Assembly (NCBI GenBank): GCA_051867615.1
Contig: JBJDYU010000013.1
Location: 1 to 64,000 of the forward strand
Direction of reading: 5' to 3'
Source of the DNA: RGIG5472 sp051867615
GTDB taxonomy: Bacteria; Bacillota; Clostridia; Oscillospirales; Oscillospiraceae
DNA: 64,000 nt
Within the stretch, counting starts at the first letter, position 1. Every line of letters starts with the position of its first letter. The notes under the pieces are model-generated. The model searched no databases. It was given only the letters and a program-made list of their open reading frames with translations, and was not told where the DNA came from. The translations under genes were made by a program, and so were the position numbers. Shown one piece after another: positions 1-7,930 of the stretch.

Positions 1-51
1 ATGCACACTAGAACCTGAATCTAGCGAGTCTGCCAATTCCACCACTCGCGC
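1..51 (-). tRNA. tRNA-Leu (CAG), 3' part cut by window edge
   Basis: The reverse strand reads as the 5' half of a leucine tRNA: a GCGCGAG acceptor strand, a D-arm with AATTGGCAGAC and an anticodon loop TTCAGGT, giving anticodon CAG. The variable arm and T-arm lie beyond position 1. It follows the next tRNA by 35 nt and is probably on the same transcript. Confidence 0.9.
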
Positions 52-86
52 ATCTCTTTGACCTTCCGGCGATCCATCGAACAAGC

Positions 87-173
87 TGGTGCGGATGGCG
101 GGACTTGAACCCGCACGTCCTTACGAACACTAGCACCTCAAGCTAGCCTGTCTGCCAATTCCAGCACACCCGC
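87..173 (-). tRNA. tRNA-Leu (GAG)
   Basis: A complete 87-nt class II tRNA on the reverse strand. The acceptor stem pairs GCGGGTG with CATCCGC, the anticodon loop TTGAGGT gives GAG, a long variable arm is present, the T-loop reads GTTCAAGTC, and the 3' CCA is encoded. It reads codons CTC/CTT, which are common in this GC-rich genome. Confidence 0.95.
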
Positions 174-205
174 AAGTCCTCTTCAACGGAAGAACCGCAA
201 GGATG

Positions 206-234
206 ATTATATGAAATCCAGCGCCATTTGTCAA
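206..234 (-). promoter_or_regulatory. Promoter of the tRNA-Leu pair
   Basis: On the reverse strand there is a perfect TTGACA (229-234), a 17-bp spacer and a perfect TATAAT (206-211). It lies 33 bp upstream of the tRNA-Leu(GAG) 5' end and is a textbook sigma-A promoter for a stable RNA. Confidence 0.88.
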
Positions 235-266
235 CTGTTTTTTCTGCCTTCAGGCGATTCTTTTTC

Positions 267-989
267 TCACCTGAGCTGTCCCAGTACCTCCCCGATGGGG
301 TCCGTGATGACGAGATCCGCCCCAAGCTCCGCCGGCGCGGCGCTCTTGTTGATGACCACCAAGTGCTTTCCCCGGAAGTAGCGCAGCAGTCCCGCCGCCG
401 GGTACACCGCCAGCGAGGTGCCGCCCACCAGCAGCAGATCCGCCCGGCTGATATGGTACACCGCGCTTTGCAGCACCGGCTCCTCCAGCCCCTCCTCGTA
501 CAGCACCACGTCCGGCTTCAGCGGACCGCCGCAGGCGCAGTGGGGCACGCCCTCGCTCTCCAGTACTGTCTCCAGCCCGTAAAAGCGGCCGCAGCGCTCG
601 CAGTAGTTCCGCAGCACGCTGCCGTGCAGCTCCAGCACCGTCCGGCTTCCCGCCGCCTGGTGCAGCCCGTCGATGTTCTGGGTCACCACCGCCTTCAGCT
701 TCCCCTGCGCCTCCAGCTCCGCCAGCTTCCGGTGGGCGGCGTTGGGCTTTGCCTCGGGATGGAGGATCTTGTCGCGGTAGAAGCGGTAGAACTCTTCCCT
801 CTTGCTAACATAAAAGCTATGGCTTAAAATGGTCTCGGGAGGATAATCGTACTTCTGGTGGTACAGCCCATCCACGCTGCGGAAATCCGGGATGCCGGAC
901 TCCGTGGAGACGCCCGCGCCGCCGAAAAAGACGATGTAATTGCTTTCCTCCACCATGCGCTGCAGCAGCGCGACCTGTTCCTGAGACAT
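267..989 (-). CDS. Sir2 family NAD-dependent protein deacylase
   Basis: A 240-residue sirtuin that removes acyl groups from lysines using NAD+ and releases O-acyl-ADP-ribose and nicotinamide; it should be cytoplasmic. Visible motifs are the NAD-binding GAGVSTESGIPDFR (24-37), TQNIDGLH (103-110), the catalytic His in LHGS (His122), four zinc cysteines (130, 133, 151, 153) and GTSLAVYP near 190. The open frame continues upstream, but ATG 989 has a GGAGG site and begins where the family begins, so the shorter form was chosen. Only 42 bp separate it from the divergent ArsC-like gene. The acyl specificity cannot be read from the sequence. Confidence 0.93.
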   Translation of the reverse strand: MSQEQVALLQRMVEESNYIVFFGGAGVSTESGIPDFRSVDGLYHQKYDYPPETILSHSFYVSKREEFYRFYRDKILHPEAKPNAAHRKLAELEAQGKLKAVVTQNIDGLHQAAGSRTVLELHGSVLRNYCERCGRFYGLETVLESEGVPHCACGGPLKPDVVLYEEGLEEPVLQSAVYHISRADLLLVGGTSLAVYPAAGLLRYFRGKHLVVINKSAAPAELGADLVITDPIGEVLGQLR

Positions 990-1031
990 GGGAAATCCTC
1001 CATTTCTTTTTTCTGCAAAAGGAGACGCAGT

Positions 1032-1367
1032 ATGAACATTCAGATCTTTGGCTCCTCCAAGTCCTTCGACTCCAAAAAGGCGGAGCGCTGGTTCAAGGAG
1101 CGCCGCATCAAGTACCAGTATATCGACCTGCCCAGCAAGGGCCTCTCCCCCGGCGAATACCGCAGCATCCGCCAGAAGCTGAAGCCGGAGCAGCTCATCA
1201 ACACCAAATGCCGGGCATATGAGGAGCTGTACATGGCCTATATCACGCCGGAGGCGGCGGAGGCGAAGCTGCTGGAGCATCCGGAGCTGTTCAACGCCCC
1301 CATCGTCCGCAACGGCAAGGAAGCCACCGTGGGCTACTGCCCCGACGTCTGGAGCAAATGGGAATAA
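1032..1367 (+). CDS. ArsC/Spx-family thioredoxin-fold protein lacking the active-site cysteine
   Basis: This 111-residue protein has the length and fold pattern of the ArsC/YffB group: a first strand, then SSKSFDSKKAERWF, the KYQYIDL strand, and a C-terminal segment ending NAPIVRNGKEATVGY. In true arsenate reductases the first loop carries the catalytic Cys (CxxC or a single Cys). Here the loop is Ser-Lys-Ser-Phe-Asp-Ser, so classical thiol chemistry is not possible at that position. Two other cysteines (60, 102) are elsewhere. A GGAG site precedes ATG 1032. It may be a binding or regulatory relative. Family membership is fairly sure; function is unknown. Confidence 0.75.
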   Translation: MNIQIFGSSKSFDSKKAERWFKERRIKYQYIDLPSKGLSPGEYRSIRQKLKPEQLINTKCRAYEELYMAYITPEAAEAKLLEHPELFNAPIVRNGKEATVGYCPDVWSKWE

Positions 1368-1376
1368 GTCTTCTTG

Positions 1377-1409
1377 CGGGAAAAGGCGCTGCCTTTTCCC
1401 GCGTTTTTT
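1377..1409 (+). terminator. Rho-independent terminator after the ArsC-like gene
   Basis: A perfect 12-bp stem (GCGGGAAAAGGC and its complement) closes a GCT loop and is followed by GTTTTTT. It lies just after the ArsC-like stop codon and also separates it from the convergent CDF gene. Confidence 0.92.
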
Positions 1410-1455
1410 CGTTCAGTGCCGCGCGGCGCATGGGACGGCGCACAGGCGGGAAAAC

Positions 1456-2622
1456 TCACACATAGGCGCGGTCGATATGCACCACGGCGAAGCAGTTACC
1501 CTCCATCCCCCGGACCAGACGCTGGATGCGCTCCTTCGCCTCGGCGTCGCTCAGCTCCAGATCCACCGGCAGCACCGCGTCGAACAGCAGGTTCGTGTGG
1601 GTCTCGCCGGGGACCATGCGGAAATCATGGATGGTGGCGCGTTCGTCGATGGTCTTCACCAGCCGCTCCGTCTCCTTGCGCCGTTCCGCCACCCGGGGGT
1701 CCGCCGTAACGATGGGGTCCATGTGGATGGTGGCCTCGCACTGCAGCACCCGGCGCAGCTCGTTTTCCGCATTGTCCACCTCGTCATGGATGGCCAGGAT
1801 GTCCATATGGGCCGGTACCTCCGCGTGGAGGGAAACCATGAGCCGCCCCGGGCCGTAGTCATGCACCGCCAGGTCATGGATGCCCACGATGTGGGGGTAT
1901 TCCAGCACCACGCTCTGGATGGTATGTACCAGCTCCTCGTCCGGGGCCTGCCCCAGCAAGGGGGAAATGGTGTCTCTCGCGGCGTTATAGCCCGCAAAGA
2001 GGATGAAGCAGGCCACCACCAGTCCCGCGTAGCCGTCGATCTGCAGCGGCGTAAAACCGCCCACCACGGTGGCCAGCAGCACCGCCGCGGTGGAGATGCA
2101 GTCGCTGAGACTGTCCACCGCCGTGGCGCTCATGGCGGTAGAGCGGATCTTCTGCCCGATGCGCCGGTTGTAGGCGCTCATATAAAACTTCACGGCGACA
2201 GACGCCAGCAGTACCGCCACCGCCGCCCAGCTGAACAAAACCGGCTCCGGCTGGCGGATCTTCTGAAAGGAGGTCTTCAGCAGCTCAAAGCCCATGAGCA
2301 GGATCAGCATGGCCACCGCGAGACCAGAGAGGTACTCCATCCGCCCATGGCCGAAGGGATGGTCCGCGTCCGGCTTCTTCCCCGCCAGCTTGAAGCCCAG
2401 CATGGTCACCACGGAGCTGCCCGCGTCGGAGAGGTTGTTCAGGCCGTCCGCCACGATGGCGATGGAGCCAACGGCCAGGCCCGTCAGCACCTTTCCCAGA
2501 CACAGCAGCAAATTCAGCCCCACGCCCACGGCGCTGCAGAGCGTCCCATAGGCCGTCCGCACCGCGGGGGACTGCACGTTTTCACAGTCCTTGATAAAAT
2601 GTTTCGCAAGCCATTCGATCAT
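1456..2622 (-). CDS. Cation diffusion facilitator family metal exporter
   Basis: A 388-residue inner-membrane antiporter expected to export a divalent metal in exchange for protons. Transmembrane segments fill about residues 25-220, and a cytoplasmic ferredoxin-like C-terminal domain follows. The signature region carries DGLNNLSDAGSS (59-70) and HPFGHGR (88-94), and the fifth helix has DSLSD. The predicted site is therefore NxxxD plus DxxxD rather than the HxxxD of classic zinc CDFs, so the metal could be Mn, Fe or Zn. About 390 residues is somewhat long for the family because of an extended C-terminus. It starts 18 nt after the zinc-ribbon gene, probably the same transcript. Confidence 0.92.
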   Translation of the reverse strand: MIEWLAKHFIKDCENVQSPAVRTAYGTLCSAVGVGLNLLLCLGKVLTGLAVGSIAIVADGLNNLSDAGSSVVTMLGFKLAGKKPDADHPFGHGRMEYLSGLAVAMLILLMGFELLKTSFQKIRQPEPVLFSWAAVAVLLASVAVKFYMSAYNRRIGQKIRSTAMSATAVDSLSDCISTAAVLLATVVGGFTPLQIDGYAGLVVACFILFAGYNAARDTISPLLGQAPDEELVHTIQSVVLEYPHIVGIHDLAVHDYGPGRLMVSLHAEVPAHMDILAIHDEVDNAENELRRVLQCEATIHMDPIVTADPRVAERRKETERLVKTIDERATIHDFRMVPGETHTNLLFDAVLPVDLELSDAEAKERIQRLVRGMEGNCFAVVHIDRAYV

Positions 2623-2640
2623 AGCGCCTCTTCCCTTCTC

Positions 2641-3255
2641 TCAGGCCTTCCGCCCGGGGATCACCAGCCGCATATGGCAGCAGAGACTGTCCAGATCCTC
2701 GTCCGTGGCGGCGGGAATGCGGAGCTTCGTCCCGCAGTCGGCGCAGATCAGGTCCACGCTGGCGCGGCCCACCTCCATCCGCCAGCGGCGGCTGCCGCAG
2801 GCGCAGGTAACGCCGTCCTGCCGCGAGGCGATCTCCCGCAGCTCCGAGAGCACCTCATACATGATCACATTGTCGGAAAAAGCCTCGGGCGCTTCCTCGT
2901 CCCGGCCCTTTTCCTTCTGCGAGAGCAGCTCCAGCTCCTTCAGCGCCCGGGCCACGGGGCCTTCCTCTCCCACATAGCAGCAAAGCTGCCGGCAGTCCGG
3001 GCAGGCAAGGCCGATGCCCCGGCCGGTCAGAAGCTGCTCCGCGCTGCACTCCGCCTGATGCTCCGCGCCGCAGACCCCGCAGGGGACGTGGAGCCGGGCG
3101 CGCGTTCCCTCCAGCTCCACCCGAAGCTCTGACTTGCCGCAGGGGCAGGCCACGCGGGCGGCGGCCGCCTGCAGGGCGAAAACGCTCCGCCCCTCCATGA
3201 CGCTTTTGCCGCACTTGGGGCAGACATATCCGAAATACCGCATTTGAGACTGCAT
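2641..3255 (-). CDS. Zinc-ribbon protein of unknown function
   Basis: A 204-residue cytoplasmic protein with many paired cysteines: CPKCG near residue 17, CPCG near 42, CGVCG near 64, CPDC near 87, then a Glu/Lys-rich linker and a final CACG...CADCG pair. This pattern suggests three or more structural zinc ribbons. The start at 3255 was chosen because an AAAGGAGA site lies 7 nt upstream. It precedes the CDF exporter by 18 nt, so a role in metal buffering or sensing is possible but unproven. No enzyme motif was recognised. Confidence 0.7.
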   Translation of the reverse strand: MQSQMRYFGYVCPKCGKSVMEGRSVFALQAAAARVACPCGKSELRVELEGTRARLHVPCGVCGAEHQAECSAEQLLTGRGIGLACPDCRQLCCYVGEEGPVARALKELELLSQKEKGRDEEAPEAFSDNVIMYEVLSELREIASRQDGVTCACGSRRWRMEVGRASVDLICADCGTKLRIPAATDEDLDSLCCHMRLVIPGRKA

Positions 3256-3445
3256 GGCGCTTCTCCTTTTCCCGCCGCCCGCCGGGCGGCTTTCCTTGTA
3301 AAAAACGGCGAAGCCTTCCTCCGCCGCGCAAAGCTTATGTTGCATTATACTGCGTTTGCGCCGCCATTTCCAGTCCCTGCCGTATATTTTTCCCACGGCG
3401 GGACAGACTATGGGCAAATGTTTGAGCGAAAGGCGGAATGATGCC

Positions 3446-4471
3446 ATGGACAGCAAGCGCGTCGGCGCGGGAACCGTCCGGTTCTCCCAACCTCCCGTCC
3501 TCCTCTCCTGGGCCAGCATCGGCGGCAAGATGGAGGGTCAGGGCCCTCTGAGCCGGTATTTTGACCTGCTGGAGGACGACTCCTTTTTTGGAGAAAAGAC
3601 CTGGGAAAAGGCGGAGACCGGTATGCAGAAGCGCGCCCTCTCCAAGGCCATGGAGAAGGCCTCCCTCACCCGGGCGGACCTGGACATGGTCTTCGGCGGC
3701 GACCTTTTGAACCAGTGCACCGGCACCTCCTTCGCCATGCGGCACTTCGGCGTCCCCTTCTACGGCGTCTACGGCGCCTGCTCCACCATGGGCGAGAGCC
3801 TGGCCCTGGCCGCCATGGCCATTGACGGAGGCTTCGCCCGCCGCGCCGCGGCCATCGCCTCCTCCCATTACTGCACGGCGGAGCGGCAGTACCGCACGCC
3901 CATGCCCTACGGCAACCAGCGCACGCCCACCGCCCAGTGGACCGCCACGGCCTGCGGCTGCTGCCTGCTGGGCGGGCAGGGCGACGGCCCCCGGATCACC
4001 CACGCGGTCTGCGGGCGCATCGTGGACAAGGGCATGACCGACCCCAACAACATGGGCGCCGCCATGGCTCCCGCCGCCTACGACACCCTCTCGCTCTACT
4101 TCCGGGACACGGGAGAGGGACCGGAGAGCTTCGACCTCATCCTGACGGGCGACCTGGGAAAGCTGGGCGGCGAAATTTTGACGGAGCTGTTCGCAAGGGA
4201 CGGCGTGGACATGACGAAGAACTATTTCGACTGCGGCGGGCTGCTGTACGACATCGAAAAGCAGGATATGCACTGCGGCGCCTCCGGCGCGGGCTGCAGC
4301 GCCTCCGTCCTTGCGGGCTATGTGCTGGGAAATCTCGCGGGCGGCAAATGGAAGCGCATCCTTTTCGCCCCTACGGGCGCGCTGCTCTCCCCCACCTCCG
4401 TCTACCAGGGCGAGAGCATCCCCGGCATCTGCCACGCGGTGGTCATCGAGGGAAAGGAGGCGAAGGCATGA
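3446..4471 (+). CDS. spoVAD: Stage V sporulation protein AD
   Basis: A 341-residue thiolase/FabH-fold protein that, in spore formers, binds dipicolinic acid and is needed for its uptake into the forespore. Family hallmarks are the N-terminal VLLSWASIGGKMEGQGP, the GDLLNQCTGTSFAMRHF block, GVYGACSTMGES (Cys112 at the FabH-like active-site position) and SSHYCTAERQYRTP. ATG 3446 is chosen as the conserved N-terminus begins there; the ribosome site is weak. It overlaps spoVAE by ATGA. The usual upstream partner spoVAC is not adjacent: the upstream gene is on the other strand. Confidence 0.95.
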   Translation: MDSKRVGAGTVRFSQPPVLLSWASIGGKMEGQGPLSRYFDLLEDDSFFGEKTWEKAETGMQKRALSKAMEKASLTRADLDMVFGGDLLNQCTGTSFAMRHFGVPFYGVYGACSTMGESLALAAMAIDGGFARRAAAIASSHYCTAERQYRTPMPYGNQRTPTAQWTATACGCCLLGGQGDGPRITHAVCGRIVDKGMTDPNNMGAAMAPAAYDTLSLYFRDTGEGPESFDLILTGDLGKLGGEILTELFARDGVDMTKNYFDCGGLLYDIEKQDMHCGASGAGCSASVLAGYVLGNLAGGKWKRILFAPTGALLSPTSVYQGESIPGICHAVVIEGKEAKA

Positions 4472-4824
4472 GCTATCTCAACGCTTTTATCTGCGGCGGC
4501 ATCCTCTGCGCCATCGGCCAGATCCTCATCGACAAGACCCAGCTCACCCCCGCCCGCATCCTGACGGGCTATGTGGTGGCGGGCGTGCTGCTGGGGGCCG
4601 TGGGCGTCTATGAGCCGCTGGTGAAATGGGGCGGCGCGGGCGCCACGGTGCCCCTGACCGGCTTTGGCTACAGCCTTGCCAAGGGCGTGAAGGAGGCGGT
4701 GGCGAAGGACGGCTGGCTCGGCATCTTCACCGGGGGCCTCAGCGCCACCGCCGGAGGCATCGCCGCAGCGGTGCTGTTCGGCCTGCTGGTGGCGCTGCTG
4801 TTCAAGCCCGGCGACAAACGCTGA
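4468..4824 (+). CDS. spoVAE: Stage V sporulation protein AE (AEb type)
   Basis: A 118-residue integral membrane protein with about four hydrophobic segments, matching the SpoVAEb subunit of the spore dipicolinate channel. Its start overlaps the spoVAD stop (ATGA) and the sequence AAAGGAGG lies just upstream, so translation is coupled. It is expected in the forespore inner membrane under sigma-G control, although no clear sigma-G promoter was seen upstream of spoVAD. A strong terminator follows directly, so the operon has only two genes here. Confidence 0.93.
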   Translation: MSYLNAFICGGILCAIGQILIDKTQLTPARILTGYVVAGVLLGAVGVYEPLVKWGGAGATVPLTGFGYSLAKGVKEAVAKDGWLGIFTGGLSATAGGIAAAVLFGLLVALLFKPGDKR

Positions 4825-4827
4825 TGC

Positions 4828-4860
4828 AACGGAAGCGCCCTTTCGGGCGCTTCCGTTTTT
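4828..4860 (+). terminator. Terminator of spoVAD-spoVAE
   Basis: A stem of at least 10 bp (CGGAAGCGCCC with its complement) around a TTTC loop, ending in GTTTTT, 4 nt after the spoVAE stop. Confidence 0.92.
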
Positions 4861-4892
4861 CCCACCCGTGCCCCGGTTCCGCAAATTTTTTG

Positions 4893-4950
4893 ATTAAGCC
4901 TTGACTTATTTGGACGAGCTGTTATACTGCAATTAAGCTATGACTTAATT
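4893..4950 (+). promoter_or_regulatory. arsR-copA promoter with two ArsR-type operators
   Basis: The promoter is TTGACT (4901-4906), a 16-bp spacer and TATACT (4923-4928). Two related inverted repeats flank it. The distal one, ATTAAG-N6-CTTATT (4893-4910), covers the -35. The proximal one, AATTAAG-N6-CTTAATT (4931-4950), is perfect and covers the transcription start. The shared ATTAAG-N6-CTTAAT layout is the kind of site an ArsR dimer binds, so repression by the adjacent regulator is inferred. Confidence 0.8.
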
Positions 4951-4975
4951 ACAAAGGATAAGGCAGGGATAGCAG

Positions 4976-5347
4976 ATGGAATATATGCCGGTCCTCAGGG
5001 TGCTGGCCGACGACACGCGGATGCGGATCGTCACGCTGCTGCTGGCGCACAACTACTGCGTCCGCGCGCTGGCAAGAAAGCTCCATATCTCCGAGGCCGC
5101 CGTCTCCCAGCATCTGAAGGTCCTGCGGGAGGCCGGGCTGCTGGAGGGCGAAAAGAAGGGCTACTTCATGCACTACGGCGTGAACCGCGAGGCCCTGCGG
5201 GGCCTGGCGGAGGAGCTGGGGGCGCTGGCCGGGACCGAGTGCAGCGCCTGTTCTCCCGCGCAGGGCGGCTGCGGCACAGCGGAAGCGGCAAAATGCCACA
5301 ACCAGAAGTGCCGGCCCTGCCACTGCGGAGACGCGGAGGACGACTAA
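4976..5347 (+). CDS. ArsR/SmtB-family metal-responsive repressor with cysteine-rich tail
   Basis: A 123-residue winged-helix repressor. The recognition region SEAAVSQHLKVLREAGLL (39-56) and the wing after it are typical of ArsR proteins. The unusual part is the last 35 residues, with Cys89, 92, 99, 107, 112, 115 and 117 plus two His, a dense soft-metal ligand cluster; Cys28 is also present. Being promoter-proximal to copA with operators over its own promoter, it most likely derepresses with copper or a similar soft metal. The start at 4976 is the first ATG; a second in-frame ATG three codons later is possible. Confidence 0.88.
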   Translation: MEYMPVLRVLADDTRMRIVTLLLAHNYCVRALARKLHISEAAVSQHLKVLREAGLLEGEKKGYFMHYGVNREALRGLAEELGALAGTECSACSPAQGGCGTAEAAKCHNQKCRPCHCGDAEDD

Positions 5348-5412
5348 GACGACGAAACGGATCAACAGGCGCGGCGGCGAAGCGGCGCGCCGGGCAGGAG
5401 GAAAACAGCCAT

Positions 5413-7911
5413 ATGGCACAGGAAAACTTCATCGTCACGGGGATGACCTGCAGCGCCTGCAGCGCCCACGTGGAAAAGGCGGTGCGCAAGCTCCCCGGCG
5501 TCTCCGCCGCCAACGTCAATCTCATGACCGGGGGCATGAGCGTCACCTTTGAAAATCTGGACAGGCAGGACATCATCGACGCGGTCATCGCCGCGGGCTA
5601 CGGCTGCGAAAACGCGGGAGAGTCCGCCCGGGAAAAGCGGAGCGAAAGGCAGCAGCAGGAACTGAAACGGAAGCGGAACAGCCTGCTGCTCTCCATCCTG
5701 TTCCTTATCCCGCTGTTCTATCTCGCCATGGGGCACATGATGGGCGCACCCATCCCCGGGGCGCTCCACAGAAATCAGTTCCTCTACGCTCTGGTGCAGC
5801 TGATTTTGCTGCTGCCCATCCTCTGGTGGAACCGCAGCTACTTTATCGTGGGCTTCTCCCGCCTCTTTAGGCTCGCTCCCAACATGGACTCCCTCGTGGC
5901 GCTGGGCGCGGCGGCGGGACTTATATACAGCCTGATTGAAATGGCCTCCCTGCCCCACGGCATGGGCGAGACCATGCCGGAGCTGTACTTTGAATCCGCC
6001 GGCATGATCCTGGCGCTGGTCTCCGTGGGCAAGTACATGGAAAAGCGCTCCAACCTCAAGACCACGGAGGCCGTCTCCTCCCTGCTGGCCCTGGCCCCCC
6101 AGTCGGCGGTGGTGAAGCGGGAGGGACAGGAGTACACCGTCCCCGTCAGCGAGGTAGCGGCGGGAGACCTGGTCATCCTCCGCCAGGGCGGCAAGGTGCC
6201 GGTAGACGGCACGTTAGTCACCGGACAGGCGGCGGTGGACGAATCCGCCCTGACGGGCGAGAGCCTGCCGGTGGAAAAGAATCCCGGCGACACCCTGACG
6301 GCGGGCACGGTCCTTCGCTGGGGCTACGCAGAAATGGAGGCCAAACGCGTGGGCGCGGACACCACCCTCGCCCAGATCGTGCGGCTCATGGAGGAGGCCG
6401 CCTCCTCCAAGGCCCCCATCTCCAAGCTGGCCGACCGGGTCAGCGGCGTGTTCGTGCCGGTGGTCATGTCCATCGCCCTTGTGGCCGCTCTCCTCTGGGG
6501 CACCGTGGGCGGCATGGGCGTGAGCTTCGCCCTCTCCATCGGCATCGCGGTGCTGGTGATCTCCTGCCCCTGCGCGCTGGGGCTTGCGACTCCGGTGGCT
6601 ATCATGATCGGCACCGGCGCGGCGGCGAAGCAGGGCATCCTCATCAAGTCCGCGGAGAGTCTGGAGCTGCTGGGCAAGGTGGACGCGGTGGTGCTGGATA
6701 AGACCGGCACCGTCACCGAGGGCCGCCCCCAGGTGACGGACGTGCTCACCGCGGACGGCGTGACGGAGGAGCGGCTCCTCGTCGCCGCCGCCTCGGTGGA
6801 GCAGCTCTCCGAGCATCCTCTGGCGCAGGCCATCCTGCGGGAGGCGGAGCGCCGTGGACTGCGGCTGCAGGAGGCGGAGGACTTTCAGGCTTCGGCGGGC
6901 GGCGGCGTCAGCGCGCGGCTGGGCGAAAAGACCGTGCTCGGCGGCAACCGCCGGCTGATGGAAGCCAGCGGTGTGGATATCTCCGCCTTTGACGCGGCGG
7001 CGGAGGGCTTTGCTTCCAAAGGCAAGACGCCCCTCTATTTCGCCGAAGGGCAGACGCTTCTCGGCATCATCGGCGTGGCGGACGTGGTCCGCGCCAGCAG
7101 CCGCAACGCGCTGGAGGATTTCCGAAGGCTCGGCACGGAGGTGGTGCTGCTCACCGGCGACAACCGGCGGACAGCGGACGCCATCGCGAAGGACTTAGGC
7201 ATCGAAACGGTGTACGCGGAGGTGCTGCCCGCGGACAAGCAGCGCTGCATCACCGACCTGCAGGCAAAGGGCAGAACCGTGGCCATGATCGGCGACGGCA
7301 TCAACGACGCGCCGGCCCTCGCCGCGGCGGACGTGGGCGTGGCCATCGGCGCGGGCACGGATATCGCGCTGGAGTCCGCGGACGTGGTGCTGATGAAAAG
7401 CGACCTCTCCGACGCGGCGGCGGCCATGCAGCTCTCCCGGGCGGTGCTGAAAAACATCCGGCAGAACTTGTTCTGGGCGTTTTTCTACAACACCGTGGGC
7501 ATCCCCATAGCGGCGGGCGCGCTGTATCCCCTGCTGCAGCTGCGGCTGAACCCCATGCTGGCGGCGGCCGCCATGAGCCTCAGCTCCCTCTGCGTCGTGG
7601 GCAACGCCCTGCGTCTGCGGCGCTGGAAGCCCTCTCTCACCCACACATACCGGGAGGAAGTCCCGGAGGAAAATACAACGTCTCACAAGGAGGAAACGAA
7701 GGATATGAGCAATGTGCAGACCGTGAAGATCGAAGGCATGATGTGCAGCCACTGCTCCGGCCGCGTGGAAAAGGCCCTGAACGCCATCGAGGGCGTGCAG
7801 GCCACGGTGGATCTCGCCGCCGGCACCGCCACCGTCCGGGGCGAGGCCAGCGCCGAGGCGCTGCGCAAGGCCGTGGAGGACGCGGGCTACACCGTACTCT
7901 CCGTGGAGTAA
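5413..7911 (+). CDS. copA: Copper-exporting P1B-type ATPase with N- and C-terminal metal-binding domains
   Basis: An 832-residue ATPase that pumps Cu(I) out across the membrane. An N-terminal HMA domain carries MTCSAC (Cys13, Cys16). The transport helix has CPC (385-387), the phosphorylated Asp is in DKTGT (Asp429), and GDGIND is at 627-632. After the last membrane helices, a charged 36-residue linker leads to a second complete HMA domain (MMCSHC), an unusual C-terminal position. ATG 5413 has an AGGAGG site 11 nt upstream; longer upstream frames lack one. The linker nucleotides contain a strong internal ribosome site (see 7705-7911). It is cotranscribed with the ArsR gene, 65 nt upstream. Confidence 0.95.
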   Translation: MAQENFIVTGMTCSACSAHVEKAVRKLPGVSAANVNLMTGGMSVTFENLDRQDIIDAVIAAGYGCENAGESAREKRSERQQQELKRKRNSLLLSILFLIPLFYLAMGHMMGAPIPGALHRNQFLYALVQLILLLPILWWNRSYFIVGFSRLFRLAPNMDSLVALGAAAGLIYSLIEMASLPHGMGETMPELYFESAGMILALVSVGKYMEKRSNLKTTEAVSSLLALAPQSAVVKREGQEYTVPVSEVAAGDLVILRQGGKVPVDGTLVTGQAAVDESALTGESLPVEKNPGDTLTAGTVLRWGYAEMEAKRVGADTTLAQIVRLMEEAASSKAPISKLADRVSGVFVPVVMSIALVAALLWGTVGGMGVSFALSIGIAVLVISCPCALGLATPVAIMIGTGAAAKQGILIKSAESLELLGKVDAVVLDKTGTVTEGRPQVTDVLTADGVTEERLLVAAASVEQLSEHPLAQAILREAERRGLRLQEAEDFQASAGGGVSARLGEKTVLGGNRRLMEASGVDISAFDAAAEGFASKGKTPLYFAEGQTLLGIIGVADVVRASSRNALEDFRRLGTEVVLLTGDNRRTADAIAKDLGIETVYAEVLPADKQRCITDLQAKGRTVAMIGDGINDAPALAAADVGVAIGAGTDIALESADVVLMKSDLSDAAAAMQLSRAVLKNIRQNLFWAFFYNTVGIPIAAGALYPLLQLRLNPMLAAAAMSLSSLCVVGNALRLRRWKPSLTHTYREEVPEENTTSHKEETKDMSNVQTVKIEGMMCSHCSGRVEKALNAIEGVQATVDLAAGTATVRGEASAEALRKAVEDAGYTVLSVE
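7705..7911 (+). CDS. Possible internal CopZ-like copper chaperone translated from the end of copA
   Basis: Inside copA and in the same frame, ATG 7705 is preceded by a perfect AAGGAGG (7687-7693) with an 11-nt gap. Translation from it would yield a 68-residue free HMA domain with MMCSHC and a full beta-alpha-beta-beta-alpha-beta pattern, the size and layout of CopZ. Many Firmicutes have a separate copZ gene right after copA, so this looks like a copA-copZ fusion that kept the copZ start signal. The ribosome site and domain are seen; actual separate translation is inferred. Confidence 0.5.
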   Translation: MSNVQTVKIEGMMCSHCSGRVEKALNAIEGVQATVDLAAGTATVRGEASAEALRKAVEDAGYTVLSVE

Positions 7912-7930
7912 ACACTGAGAAACGGCAAAA

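Noticed and set aside
990..1280. Upstream extension of the sirtuin reading frame
   Set aside because: It overlaps the ArsC-like gene on the other strand, and the family N-terminus and the GGAGG site point to ATG 989.
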